The notes under the pieces are model-generated. The model had not been told where the DNA came from. It saw only the letters and a program-made list of their open reading frames with translations, and did no database searches. 64,000 nucleotides of DNA from the NCBI GenBank assembly GCA_947179155.2, contig OX359265.1, positions 2,403,501-2,467,500 of the forward strand, given 5' to 3'. Position numbers and translations under genes: made by a program. Positions 12,401 through 22,861 of this stretch are shown here, piece after piece (within the stretch, counting starts at the first letter, position 1; the number at the start of each line of letters is the position of its first letter). This stretch comes from Hedera helix. Taxonomy: Eukaryota; Streptophyta; Magnoliopsida; Apiales; Araliaceae.

Positions 12401-15400
12401 ATACGAGAGTATTAATGTTTCACAGCTTAAGAGGAATTGAAGAAATATCAATATTAGATGACATTGCTACTGTATTGCCACTAGATTTCAGCAATGCAGC
12501 TTCCCCTTCAATTCTCTCAGTGACTAAAAGGCCATATGGAGTATATACAAGATAGGAAAAGTGCGTAAAATAAAATAAAAATCAGTGTGATCTAATGAAA
12601 TGAAGTCCAAGCATTGCCCATCTCCCTTCTCCACTAAATCATCACATATAGCTTATAATAACACTATAGTAACATATGGAGCAAACCAAATAGACATTCA
12701 ACATGCGATATTTCATAACAACTATAAAACCTTTAGAAAGAGACTTCCATCACAGTTTAAAGAAGATATTTCACATCCACAACTAGCACCATAAACACAT
12801 TTTTCGATTTATTTATTGAAACCACAAAAAATAGTTTTCTTGCATTTAGCTCAAGCGCTGGTGGAAGATATCATAAACCAGATTAAACTTTTCATAGTTA
12901 TAAACTTTTCTAGTAACTATTACATTAATATTGTAAAAAAGGTGGTCCTAGGGTTCTAAACAAGAAAACAATCGGTATACCTCCCAAGCGTTCTGCCACT
13001 GCACCCGTAAGAAGACCACCAATCATGTCAACCACAAGGACATCAGAGTGTGCAGTTACGTTGGCCATGGAAAGAAGAAGGGATAAAGTGTCCACCCGCA
13101 AGAACCTATCATTCAAAGATAAGTAATAATTGGATGTGCATGAACTTGTTAAGCATTAACCAATAATAGAGATTCGATAGACTTGAGGCTCCAAAATTAA
13201 AAGTGAATTTAAAAGCATAGAAATGCATTAGCAAACAATTGTAAACAGTAAACACAATCAACAATTCTGATTCAGAGGATGCCCATTTAATAACAAAGCG
13301 TCAAGAAATAAAAAATAACCCTAATATCGCCACGTCTTATTCTAAACATTGCAGCCAAAAGAAGTTCGCCTATCTTGCTCAAAACAAAGCTATAAAGTAA
13401 TGAGGATAGATTATCTTTAGGGGCCAACCACTACCATACAATTTACATATGCTGTTGGATAGAAACTTTAATGAATAATATGGCATAATATGGCATTTAT
13501 TGGTTTGAGTGAAAAATCTTTATTATTCAAATCAACTAAAGGACAGACAAGTGGAGCAATACATCGTATGCATGTGTAATGAGCACAGCTGTCAGATGTA
13601 TACTTCAAAGAAGATACTTTTATTTTCTGTCTTCTTTTTATCTTTTTGGTTCATTTAATTGGCCATAAGACATTTCATAACAGGTAAATTCTTAACTTAG
13701 AAAACTTAAATAATCACCTAAACTTGTACATGTGACAGGTTTAATATACCCGTGGGGAAACATTAAACTTAGCCACTTTAGCAGAGCATGAAGAATTGAA
13801 AATAAAACAAAATAATGCACAATTTTTATACAGTAGAAATATGTGATTTTTGGAAGCATAAAATGGTATCGTTTCACTATGCAGTTCATTGCTATGTTTT
13901 GTGAATATAATTTGTTTACTACAATGAAACTTCAAACACTCTAAAGGGAAAAAGGGGATAGGATCTTGGGGGGGGAAAAACTCATACAAAAAACAGTCTA
14001 CTGTCTCTTTCCATGTGCTTGTATAAACTTCCAGAAAACAATAACCGTCTCAAATGTAATAATAACTAAACAGAAATAAAGAAATATAAGAAGTACATCA
14101 ACTCAACAGCGATGATTTTATTATTACCCAATCCTGGCTGGATATTTCTTGAAGTAAGTCTCACATATACTGAAAGAAAAAGGTATAAAAATTTAGAACA
14201 TAGAGGAAAATTACTTGTAATAAGATTCAAAGAAATTAATGATTGAAAAGGCACGGATATATATCTATAACTCCTTAACTCGATATAACTTTTAAACACA
14301 TTTGACAATTGGTAGTGCATATAAGAGAGTTGTTGTAGCTTACCTGCGTGCAAAGGGACGCCGCAAAAGAACTCTAGGTGCATACTTCTTCTGCTTCTTA
14401 AGCCTATATTTTTCCTGCATAGAGAGCTGAATTCAGCAAGCGACATCTTTTACATATACTAAATGATTCTCGTTACTACAAACCATGCTCACCTGTGAAA
14501 ATGATGTTTTCTTCTCAAATGTTGCACTATTAGCAATAAGAGCTTCAACTATTTCATTCCCAGTTGCACCCTCACTGCATGAGAAGAATATATTAGAACT
14601 TTTATTTTCTTAGGAAAAGAACAATGCTTAGGGAGAATATATTAGGAATTTTATTTTTATAGGAAAATAAGAGTGCTTAGGGATAGATTTAGAAACATAT
14701 GTTAGGGGCAACAAAATTAAGACAAAAATTGAAAGAGTTAAGAATCCCAAATTTTTAACCAGTGAAATGTATAATCTGTTTCCCCAATTAATGGGAGACA
14801 ACAAATCAAATTTTATGGGCTTTTCTTTTAGCATTTTAATCATTTCCCTCTTTCCTCAGAACTTAAGAGTTAAGATCAATGGAAGAGAATGCATTCTCCA
14901 ATGGCCACTCCAAAACTGGACCCTAAACAACCAAACCAGCCCTTCACATTGTTCAAATATATCCAGCACAATTCCCCCTTCTACGCTCAAATTAAGTACC
15001 GAACCTTTTCTGCCAGTTCTTATTTTTTACGCACCAATACCCCATTTCTACACCTACCTTTATTTTATATAAAATGGTAAGAATTTGTCCTACCAGACCC
15101 TTTCACAAACACTTCCATCTCACTCATTTTCTCATTTATAATGAATTGAAATAGTTCGGCTGATACCATGATACTACAAACACTTCTATCTCACTCATTT
15201 GATCTGTCTTAATATTATAAAGTCTAAACTAACACAGCATGCAGTAATGAAATCCAACACTGAATGCTTTACGAGGTTACATGCTTTTCAGTTTCTACAT
15301 GTGGAAAAAATTTAATCAGAACTTGTGATTCTAGATCACTGCTGACTGTCGATAATTCTATGTTGGATATTGATGGCATCAAAATGCCAATAAATATAGC

Positions 15401-16738
15401 TTGCCAATTTGCCCATACATTACTGTAACTAATAACACCACCTAATTTTCAAACCCACAGAATCTCATCATCTCACTCAAAAGAGGAAGAGTCACTAAGT
15501 CAAGAGCCTTCATTGCTCCGAGTGAGGAGCCCAAAGGTTTGAGGTCCAAAGAATACATTGATTCATGTACTCGGAATCTTCTATTACGGATAAAATTCAA
15601 AGAGCATCAATATTGGTATATATCACTAACCAGAAGCCTCGAGTAATTTCAAACATTCTATTTATGAATATGCACACACATCAATGCGTATTGAATAATC
15701 AAGTAAATTTCATGTATTAAAAAATTAATGTACCTCCGCATTGCATCTATTTCATCCCCAGTAAGACTCTGTGCTGTATTATTATCAACTAAGGCTCGGT
15801 TGTCTTTCGACTCATCAATTATTTTGCAACCCATTTCCTCTTGTTGATCATTAACTGATGAAGAAGAACAAAGACATCAACAAACTGAAATTTATTGGCA
15901 AAAAGGGGAAAGGGAACATATAAACCAACAAAAAAAAGGGCATGTATGTATAAATACAAAAAATTTCGTGTCATGTAAAATGTACCAGAAAAACTGATAT
16001 GATTATTATTAGTTTAACTGATAAATTGGCTCCGGGATCCCCTAAGTATATGTTTCTACAACCCAGAAAGAAATTGTGATATTATTAATAATCCCTCCAA
16101 AATGCGAGTTCCATTCTTCCACTGACATTTTATAGATAATTTGTGATTTCTTTAAATATTAATTTGACACTAAAATTTGTGATTGTTAAGAAATTATCCA
16201 CAAAAAAAAGTAATCTTTAAGTGTGTCAAACCTCAACATGCTTAAAGAAAATCAAATAGGACTCCCGTCTCAGGATGGACTGACTATTACATTGTATTAC
16301 AATTTCAATTCTTTTAAACACAATAAAAGCATAACAGAACCAGAAAGTAAAAAAAAAATTGACACTCAAAACACACAGAATCAAGAAGCAAACCTTCAGC
16401 GCTAGGAAGAACGGGGGATAAAAATGTTCCACCTTTACCACTTTCTACTTGAAACAAAGAACCGAAACGGTAACCAATCAAAGGCTGAAGAGAGCAATTC
16501 TTATTCCCAATTTTCAATGTCCTGTAATTCCAATTTCATCAATAATAATAAATACAGAACTGCTGCACATAAACTATAATCAATCACTATATATTAAAAT
16601 TAAGTAAAATATAAGCACTTACGAGCCTTGAGTGAGACGAGCGAAAACCAAACGGTCACCATCGTTAATGTCAAGCAAGACATTGCAGCCTTCCCAAGTG
16701 ACTCTAGGGTTTTGCTGGGAGTTTTCTTCATGAGACAT
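9479..16738 (-). CDS. TRM6: tRNA m1A58 methyltransferase non-catalytic subunit TRM6 (13 exons)
   Basis: TRM6 (GCD10 family) pairs with the catalytic subunit TRM61 to methylate N1 of adenosine 58 in the T-loop of tRNAs, including initiator tRNA, in the nucleus. Exons: 16738-16623, 16521-16394, 15854-15734, 14574-14493, 14414-14344, 14169-14128, 13105-12981, 12300-12207, 12044-11960, 11880-11666, 11591-11486, 11003-10917, 9577-9479. All are GT-AG and sum to 456 aa, normal for the plant protein. Family blocks in order: TWEGCNVLLDINDGDRLVFA (residue 14 on), FGSLFQVE (59 on), DNRALVDNNTAQSLT, EGATGNEIVEALI, YAPRVLLRRPFARS, FLRVDTLSLLLSMANVTAHS (188 on), VVDMIGGLLTGAVAERLGG, VRMFNFSNEICKR, and C-terminal THPHMQMSAFGGYILTGTR. 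No SAM-binding catalytic motif set is expected in this subunit. The exon 10 acceptor is ambiguous: a CAGAG site allows 11880 or 11882, the latter needing an exon 9 donor further on. Residues 261-355 are poorly conserved linker. Confidence 0.93.
9690..10142 (+). mobile_element. TRIM-like mini LTR retroelement in TRM6 last intron
   Basis: A direct repeat beginning T(G)AGTC..CACATCGTAACATG occurs at 9690 and again at 10061. The first copy (about 9690-9892, ending GTTGTTACA) looks like a full LTR and the second is cut off near 10142. Right after the first comes TGATATCAGAGC (9895-9906), one mismatch from the initiator-Met tRNA primer-binding site TGGTATCAGAGC. The interior is only about 170 bp and non-coding. 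These are the marks of a terminal-repeat retrotransposon in miniature, lying antisense to TRM6. Confidence 0.75.
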
Positions 16739-18151
16739 CTTCGATTTATTACAAATTTAGAATTGAATATTGGGTAATCGATTGAATTATAGGGCAGAGA
16801 AATTTCTCTGGGTTTGGGTAATAAATCTTTGAGAATAATCTTTTCACTGAGCACCTATAAAACCCTGAATTAGGGTTTTGCTAATAAAGGAAATAAAGCA
16901 GGGTTTTTTTGGCAACGGTCCCTATAAACTATAATGTGATCTGAGAAGAAAAGGGTAATCAAATCTAATGTAGTCGTACCTGCAAAGTTTGTACAGCCAA
17001 CACTTCTCCTCAGTCCTCACTACATAAAAAGAAGTAAGAATTTTATTTTTAATTATTATTATTATTATTACTGTGTGTGTTCATAAATACTAGGTAGTAC
17101 TTTTCTTCTAACCCAATTAAGCCAATATTTATGATAATTTATAATCTTAAAATCTTAGTTATTTACTTGATTATACCTTTATAAATCTTTTCAATAATTT
17201 AATTATGAAAGACTAAACTTTGAAAATCAAAGTCATATTTCATTAGTTTGTTAATTTTATTTTTTTAAAATATCGAGTTCCTCTCACATAGTCTAAGTTA
17301 CTTTTTTTTTTTTTTTTAATAGTAAATTTTAAATTTGTTATTAAGATATTATATTAAAATTTATGTTTAACGTGTTTTCTGTAGAATTTATTACTATTAT
17401 AAACAAACAAGAAACGGAACCGAATGGAAGGAATATTATTCTTTTCGATGCGAATATAGAAAATTTATGTTTAAACGTGTTTTATTGTTGATTTTCAAGT
17501 TGGTTCGCATGAAAATGATCGTGAAAAAATAAATCAAAATTTGAACTAAAATTTTAATTAAGATTATTTATTATACAATTGAAGCTTTAAGATGAGATCA
17601 AACTTTATAAAATTCAAAACAGAATAGAGAAAGAAGATAAGATCAGACTCGAATAGCTAGGTTATTTGTAGCCCTAATTAGGTCTTACGGGGACCATGAA
17701 GCATCATAGTACATGGTCTGATTTTTCCATGACTTGAAAATGTAAACTCATACGCCTTTGAAAACTGGGTCAGGCCCAATGCTTTAACACGTCTCCAATA
17801 AGTTTAACCGGATCCTTTTCGGCCCGTTCTAGACCTAACGATTGGGGCTAATGTTTTGGTATCCGTGATTGTACTGAACAGTTTCAACGGTCATCGTCAT
17901 AATAAATTACTGGCCTTTTTAGAGTAACACCTAGAGGCTAGAAGTGATTACTGGCCTTTTTAGAGTAACACCTAGAGGCTAGAAGTGATCCACAAAAGAG
18001 TCAAAAGTGTGGGGGAATATATATATTAACAATTAAATTTTAAGTTTCCGTGATTCATTTTAGCGGAATTGTTTAGTTGTTATATTATGTAATGGATCAA
18101 ATACAAAATATAATGGAATGTTTCAAATTGATAAATTTTATTTTTTGGGAG
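16739..18151. other. Intergenic: TRM6 promoter side, no other gene seen
   Basis: Holds the TRM6 5' leader and promoter (near 16740-17000), an ATT microsatellite near 17053-17070 and AT-rich sequence. I see no supported coding region on either strand. A short tandem duplication at 17907-17988 is listed separately. Confidence 0.6.
17907..17988. repeat. Tandem duplication, 41-bp unit x2
   Basis: A unit starting TTACTGGCCTTTTTAGAGTA and ending GCTAGAAGTGA is present twice in direct succession (17907-17947, 17948-17988), apparently identical. Confidence 0.9.
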
Positions 18152-18974
18152 ATGGATATAGGGGCGGAGTCCGAATTTTATTTCAGGTGTAAGACCCCGA
18201 ATTTTATGAAATACAAAATTTAATTTTTCTTCATATAGATATTTTTTTTTTAAACAGTAAGTGGTTAAATCGATAAAGTTAAAAGTTAAGGATGTTATGT
18301 GCAAATTTTATTTTGTCGGACAATATTCGCTTTGTCGGGGAATATTCGTTTGGTCGGGGAATATTCGTTTGGTCCGACGGCGCCGAAATAACAAATTATT
18401 GGTGGACCCCACAACGGAATATTTGTCGGATATAGAAAACGACAGAAATAACCTTTTTAAATAAAAATAGTCAACGGAACTGTTAAAATACCGGTGATAA
18501 AAGAATAGTAGCATACGATAGTTATTGGTATTTTCTGTAGCACTCGGTACTCTACAGTAACACACGGTATTGCATAGTGTCTCATATTTTTGGTCTGATA
18601 ATTGACACCGTAACTGTTACGCATCATTTCATCGATAATTGTCACTGCATAATATTTTATATTATCAATTCAATAATTGTTGTTACACAGTATTTTGCAT
18701 TATTGATTTAATAATTGTCATTACACTGTATTTTATATCATTGAGTCAATAATTGTTGTTGCACTGTTTTTAAAATTATTGAACCTAATAATTGTCACAG
18801 TAACATATGCACAGTAATTCACATTATTGAATCAATAATTGTCATTACACAGTAACGTATGCTTTATTTTACATTATTGTTATCTCTATTATGATGTTAT
18901 TTAAACAGTTGTATTTCATTAATTTATTGACTTGATATCTAAGAGCTAACTATACTATATTTATAACAATTAGT

Positions 18975-19250
18975 CATAATAATTGAATTGATAAAGTTAT
19001 TTGTTTATAATATAAAGTTAGGTGATTATTAGGTGATAAGAAATGAATGGTGTAGATTAAAGTGTGAATTATTGTTGAATAATTGAATTGATTTGTTTAT
19101 AATATAAAGTTAGGTGATTATTAGGTGATATGAAATGAATGGTGTAGATTAAAGTGTGAATTATTGTTGAATAATTAAATTGATTTGTTTATAATATAAA
19201 GTTAGGTGATTATTAGGTGATATGAAATGAATGGTGTAGATTAAAGATAA
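18975..19250 (+). repeat. LTR-internal tandem repeat, 92-bp unit, about 3 copies (U3)
   Basis: The motif AGGTGATTATTAGGTGAT recurs with its G at 19021, 19113 and 19205, an exact 92-bp spacing. It lies just upstream of the TATA box, so it may act as an enhancer repeat. The same block is present in the 3' LTR (offset 7519) and is absent from the solo LTR at 46577-50765. Confidence 0.85.
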
Positions 19251-19334
19251 TATAATATTTGAAATGGATGGTGTAGATTAAAAGATGATCTTTAAATGAA
19301 TGGTTTAGATTAAATGAATGATAAGATTTTTGGC

Positions 19335-19343
19335 TATAAATAG
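19335..19343 (+). promoter_or_regulatory. LTR TATA box (retrotransposon promoter)
   Basis: TATAAATAG in a GGC..AAGCC context, followed about 50 bp later by a CT-rich leader-like stretch. It is the best core promoter in the LTR; transcription should start near 19365-19375, which would end U3 there. The copy in the 3' LTR is at 26854-26862. Confidence 0.7.
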
Positions 19344-19841
19344 AAGCCTTAACTTAAGGATTTTTCATAAACTTCCTTACTTGTTCTTTCTTTCTCTCTC
19401 TAAATACTTCTTGTGAAAGTTCTCTCTAAGTGTGCTTAAGTTTGTGAAGATCTATAAGTATACGTGTACTGTTCAAGTTAATCAACCTCATTTAAATCAA
19501 TATCCAGTCACGTGTTGAGGTAAGGGATACCATCTTTTTCATCTTCCATTATTCAAACGTACTATGGTAAGGAATGTCATCTTCTTTCATCTTCTATTAT
19601 TAAAACTTACTACGGTAAGGGATACCATCTTTTTCATCTTCCATTATTCAAACGTACTATGGTAAGGGATGTCATTTTCTTTCATACTCTTAAAATTACT
19701 ACTCGTAAGGGATACCATCTTTTTCATCTTCCATTATTCAAACGTACTATGGTAAGGGATTATCATTATTTGATTCTCGATAATAATATTGTTTCTTCCT
19801 TACTCATAAGACGTGCCTTTTATTTCCATGTATTAAATTGT

Positions 19842-20250
19842 GGGAATAACCTTACGGAGCGGATTGCCGCCTGTTGGTGAATAACCTTTCGTATTCATTC
19901 ATTATTAATCTCTGAGAATAACCTTACGGAGCGGATTGCCGCCTGTTTGGTGAATAACTCTTTGTACTCAAATTCTATTAAATTGTGGGAATAACCTTAC
20001 GGAGCGGATTGCCGCCTGTTGGTGAATAACCTTTCGTATTCATTCATTATTAATCTCTGAGAATAACCTTACGGAGCGGATTGCCGCCTGTTTGGTGAAT
20101 AACTCTTTGTACTCAAATTCTATTAAATTGTGGGAATAACCTTACGGAGCGGATTGCCGTCTGTTTGGTGAATAACTCTTTGTACTCAAATTCTATTAAA
20201 TTGTGGGAATAACCTTACGGAGCGGATTGCCGCCTGTTGGTGAATAACCC
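19842..20250 (+). repeat. LTR-internal tandem repeat, 72-73-bp unit, 6 copies in two alternating variants
   Basis: CCTTACGGAGCGGATTGCCG recurs with TTACGG at 19852, 19924, 19997, 20069, 20142 and 20215. The first four units alternate between a form with GTTGGTGAATAACCTTTCG and a form with GTTTGGTGAATAACTCTTTG, giving a higher-order period near 145 bp. The region lies downstream of the TATA box, so it would be in the transcript. The 3' LTR has the same six copies; the solo LTR has three. Confidence 0.88.
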
Positions 20251-21448
20251 TTTGTATTAATTTACTTCACCTTTTGTTAATCAAACCTGCTACGGTAAGG
20301 GATATTATTTTCTTTCATACTCCTAAATCGACATTTATTATGGAACTATTGCTTCTATAATTCCTGAAAATATTATATGTTCCATAATAGTTGAACTTCA
20401 TTATTTCAACTGAACCTTCCTATTTACGTGAACCTTTCTATTGAATTGTAACCGTTATTCTGAACTGTGGATCTTGAATATCATTTTTAAATTTCACTCC
20501 ACATCATGTTGACAATTTGGACATTATTTGAATCTGTACAAAGTAAACTTCCGATACTTATTGTTATCCTATTTCTTCTGTTCATCATTTATATCATTCT
20601 AATCATCCAAAAATCAAGCTGTTGTGAATATCTGTGGCCGGGGGCACATATGTGATATATTTGTTGAACAGATGATAGGTTAAAGGCGATATAATAGGTT
20701 AAAGGCGATACATCTGTTCGGTGTCTTTTATGGCACGTGGTGAATGTTCTCTTTGGCCCGTAGTGCAAAGATGAACTGTTGTTTGGTATGATTATGACCA
20801 AAGGCTGAATCTGGTATAATCATGACCGTTGGTGTTATATTGAATGTCTTTGGCCCGTAGTGCAAAGATGAACTATTGATGTGCATGATTATGATCAGGA
20901 ACTGTGAATTTGTATTATCTTGACTAATGATATTTCAGATGATAAAAGTTGATGATGTTTTTCCTAAAAAGAGAACCGAGTTGACATTATAGTCTGCATT
21001 ATTCTTCTAATAGATTACTCATTCCGCTGCTATTATTGATCTGAACGTTGTTTAAGAATTTAACTGCAGTTTTTGATATAAACCTTGTAGTCTATTGTAT
21101 TCTATCAAGAACTCAACTGTTGAAGACTAATGATAATTTATTCGTCATTATCTTAGTTATGATATTCTTTACTGGGCTATTTGAGCTCACCCTTTCTTTT
21201 GTTTCATTGTTTTTCAACAGGAGATGAAAACATAACAGGGTCTAGCCGGGGAATGGAGTGAGGGTCCGAGGAATAGTTATCATAGTTTTCACGTTTTGTA
21301 AAATAGTGTGGCAATAATAGTGAAGACTTAGTTGTGTATTATTATACACTGTATTGTTGTACGTTGTGCTTTGTTGTAATAATTTTGTTGTAGTCTTTTG
21401 ACGACTCAAGTATGGGCTGTGTGGGCCCAGATTTGGGGGCGTCACAGT

Positions 21449-21460
21449 TGGCATCAGAGC
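21449..21460 (+). promoter_or_regulatory. Primer-binding site (initiator Met tRNA type)
   Basis: TGGCATCAGAGC begins 2 bases after the 5' LTR end and differs at one base from TGGTATCAGAGC, the site complementary to the 3' end of plant initiator Met tRNA. It would prime minus-strand DNA synthesis. Confidence 0.9.
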
Positions 21461-21649
21461 TTAGGGATATGGTCTTTAATGGAGATCTGGGGTTAGAACT
21501 AGGAGGGGAGAGACGAATAGAATCAATCACTAGTGTGTCCTACCTAAATTAGATTTATTTTTTATCTAATGAATCGATTTGAATGTAGGAACATGAAGAG
21601 ATGAGTCAGTTTATTTGAACTAACATTTATTTTGTGACCACAGTTAATT

Positions 21650-22270
21650 ATGGCATCTGGAAATCAGGAGGTTAACTATGAAATTACCGAAACAAATGTA
21701 GCTGCAAAACAAGAGGCGACGAATAATCTTTTTACAAACTCAGAGTTGAATCATTTGCCTAAGGCAAAAATTATGCGTGTTCTATCCAGTAAGGATGAAG
21801 GTGAAAGCTCTGCTACAGTCGTTCCAGATCCATTCTTAGAAGCAATTAAAGGAAGTAACGAACTTGCGGAAATTATTGCCTTTAATTTACTCACTAATTG
21901 GGAGAGTGATATTACCTGGTTATGCTCTATAACAAAGGATCAGAATATATGGACTTTTCATATTAGTCTTTGGGATTTATGGTGTTCCAGCTATGATTTT
22001 CAAGATTATTTAAAAATGATGTTTCTATACTTTTGGGCGTTACAATTTAGAGGAATTCAGGTTAAGTTAGTCACTATCGTGGAAACTGCAGTCTATCGAA
22101 AATACTATTTTAATGGAAATCATTGGTACCTTACTACTGATGAAGTTGATGAACCCGAGAAACAGTTTGCTAGAAAATTATTCAGTGGTATTCCCATGGT
22201 TGAAATACGTGAAGATCCGAATGAAGTATTCAGGATTCGATTTGACGATAACAGTCAAGAAACCGAATGA
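21650..22270 (+). CDS. Unrecognised 206-aa ORF in the Gag position of the retrotransposon
   Basis: First ORF after the primer-binding site, with an ATG start and a TGA stop, and uninterrupted. I do not recognise it. It starts MASGNQEVNYEITETN, has a charged N-terminal third, and then a segment rich in Trp, Phe and Tyr (about residues 75-160, for example WTFHISLWDLWCSS, FLYFWALQFRG). The C-terminal part is acidic (TTDEVDEPEKQFARK). A Ty3 Gag should have a capsid-like region of several hundred residues and a CCHC zinc knuckle just before the protease. Neither is visible. No signal peptide is obvious. Its 3' end overlaps the protease frame, which is +1 to it, so any fusion would need a frameshift. 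It could be a very divergent or deleted Gag, or a captured sequence. It is carried by an element with nearly identical LTRs. Confidence 0.6.
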   Translation: MASGNQEVNYEITETNVAAKQEATNNLFTNSELNHLPKAKIMRVLSSKDEGESSATVVPDPFLEAIKGSNELAEIIAFNLLTNWESDITWLCSITKDQNIWTFHISLWDLWCSSYDFQDYLKMMFLYFWALQFRGIQVKLVTIVETAVYRKYYFNGNHWYLTTDEVDEPEKQFARKLFSGIPMVEIREDPNEVFRIRFDDNSQETE

Positions 22271-22861
22271 GGTGATAACCGGTAAGCTATTCATAAATTC
22301 TCGTGAAGTCTATGCCATATTAGATACTGGCTCTATCCACTCTTTTATCTCACCTATATGTACTCAACGTTTAAATTTGACTATTGAAAACTTAAATCTT
22401 GTCTTATCAGTTGAAACCTCATTGGGAGAAATACCTATTACATTTACTATCTATAAATCTTGCCTATCAAATCAACAACCTCACATTACCTGTTGACCTT
22501 ATTTCTTTGGAGATGCATGAATTTGATGTGATTTTAGGAATTGATTGGTTGACTACCCATCATGCTAAAATTGATTGTTTTCATAAGATTATTAGTTTTC
22601 ATATTCCTAATCAACCTGTCATGCAAATTCAAGCAACTAAACCATTGAAATCTATAACTGTTATTTCTAGCCATAAAGCCATTCGTTTATTGAAAAACGG
22701 ATGTCAAGCATTTTTAGCTCATGTCACTGATTTGAACAAAAATACGTCAAACTTAAATGATATTCCCATTGTTAATGAGTTTCCTGACGTTTTTCCTGAA
22801 GAACTTCCTGGCTTACCCCCAAACCGTGAAATTGATTTTTATATTGATCTTGAACCCGGGT
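22263..22861 (+). pseudogene. Retrotransposon aspartic protease and linker, frameshifted
   Basis: The protease active site reads ILDTGSIHSFIS (about 22317-22352, frame of 22113). The downstream protease half continues one frame on (LPVDLISLEMHEFDVILGID from about 22485, then WLTTHHAKIDC), so a +1 shift lies near 22440-22480. The linker before RT (FPDVFPEELPGLPP, IDFYIDLEPG) ends at a second +1 shift in a GGG run near 22857-22860, after which the RT frame takes over. In Tekay elements this is one continuous Gag-Pol frame. The breaks may be real inactivating insertions or sequencing errors in short runs. Confidence 0.75.

Larger units (their letters stand above)
18188..21446 (+). repeat. 5' LTR of the Ty3 retrotransposon
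   Basis: Bounded by TG...CA and by the primer-binding site. It contains a TATA box at 19335, a 92-bp tandem repeat near 18975-19250, several GGTAAGGGATACCATC-type repeats (about 19520-19765), and six copies of a 72-73-bp repeat (about 19842-20250). It has no coding capacity. It matches 25707-28965 at all but eight positions. Confidence 0.97.

Noticed and set aside
18080..18645. Short ORFs at the LTR start, repeated exactly at 25635-26164
   Set aside because: Duplicate LTR sequence, not genes.
19842..20250. Regular repeat-spacer pattern that could be taken for a CRISPR array
   Set aside because: The whole 73-bp unit repeats, spacers are not unique, and it lies in an LTR of a plant retrotransposon.
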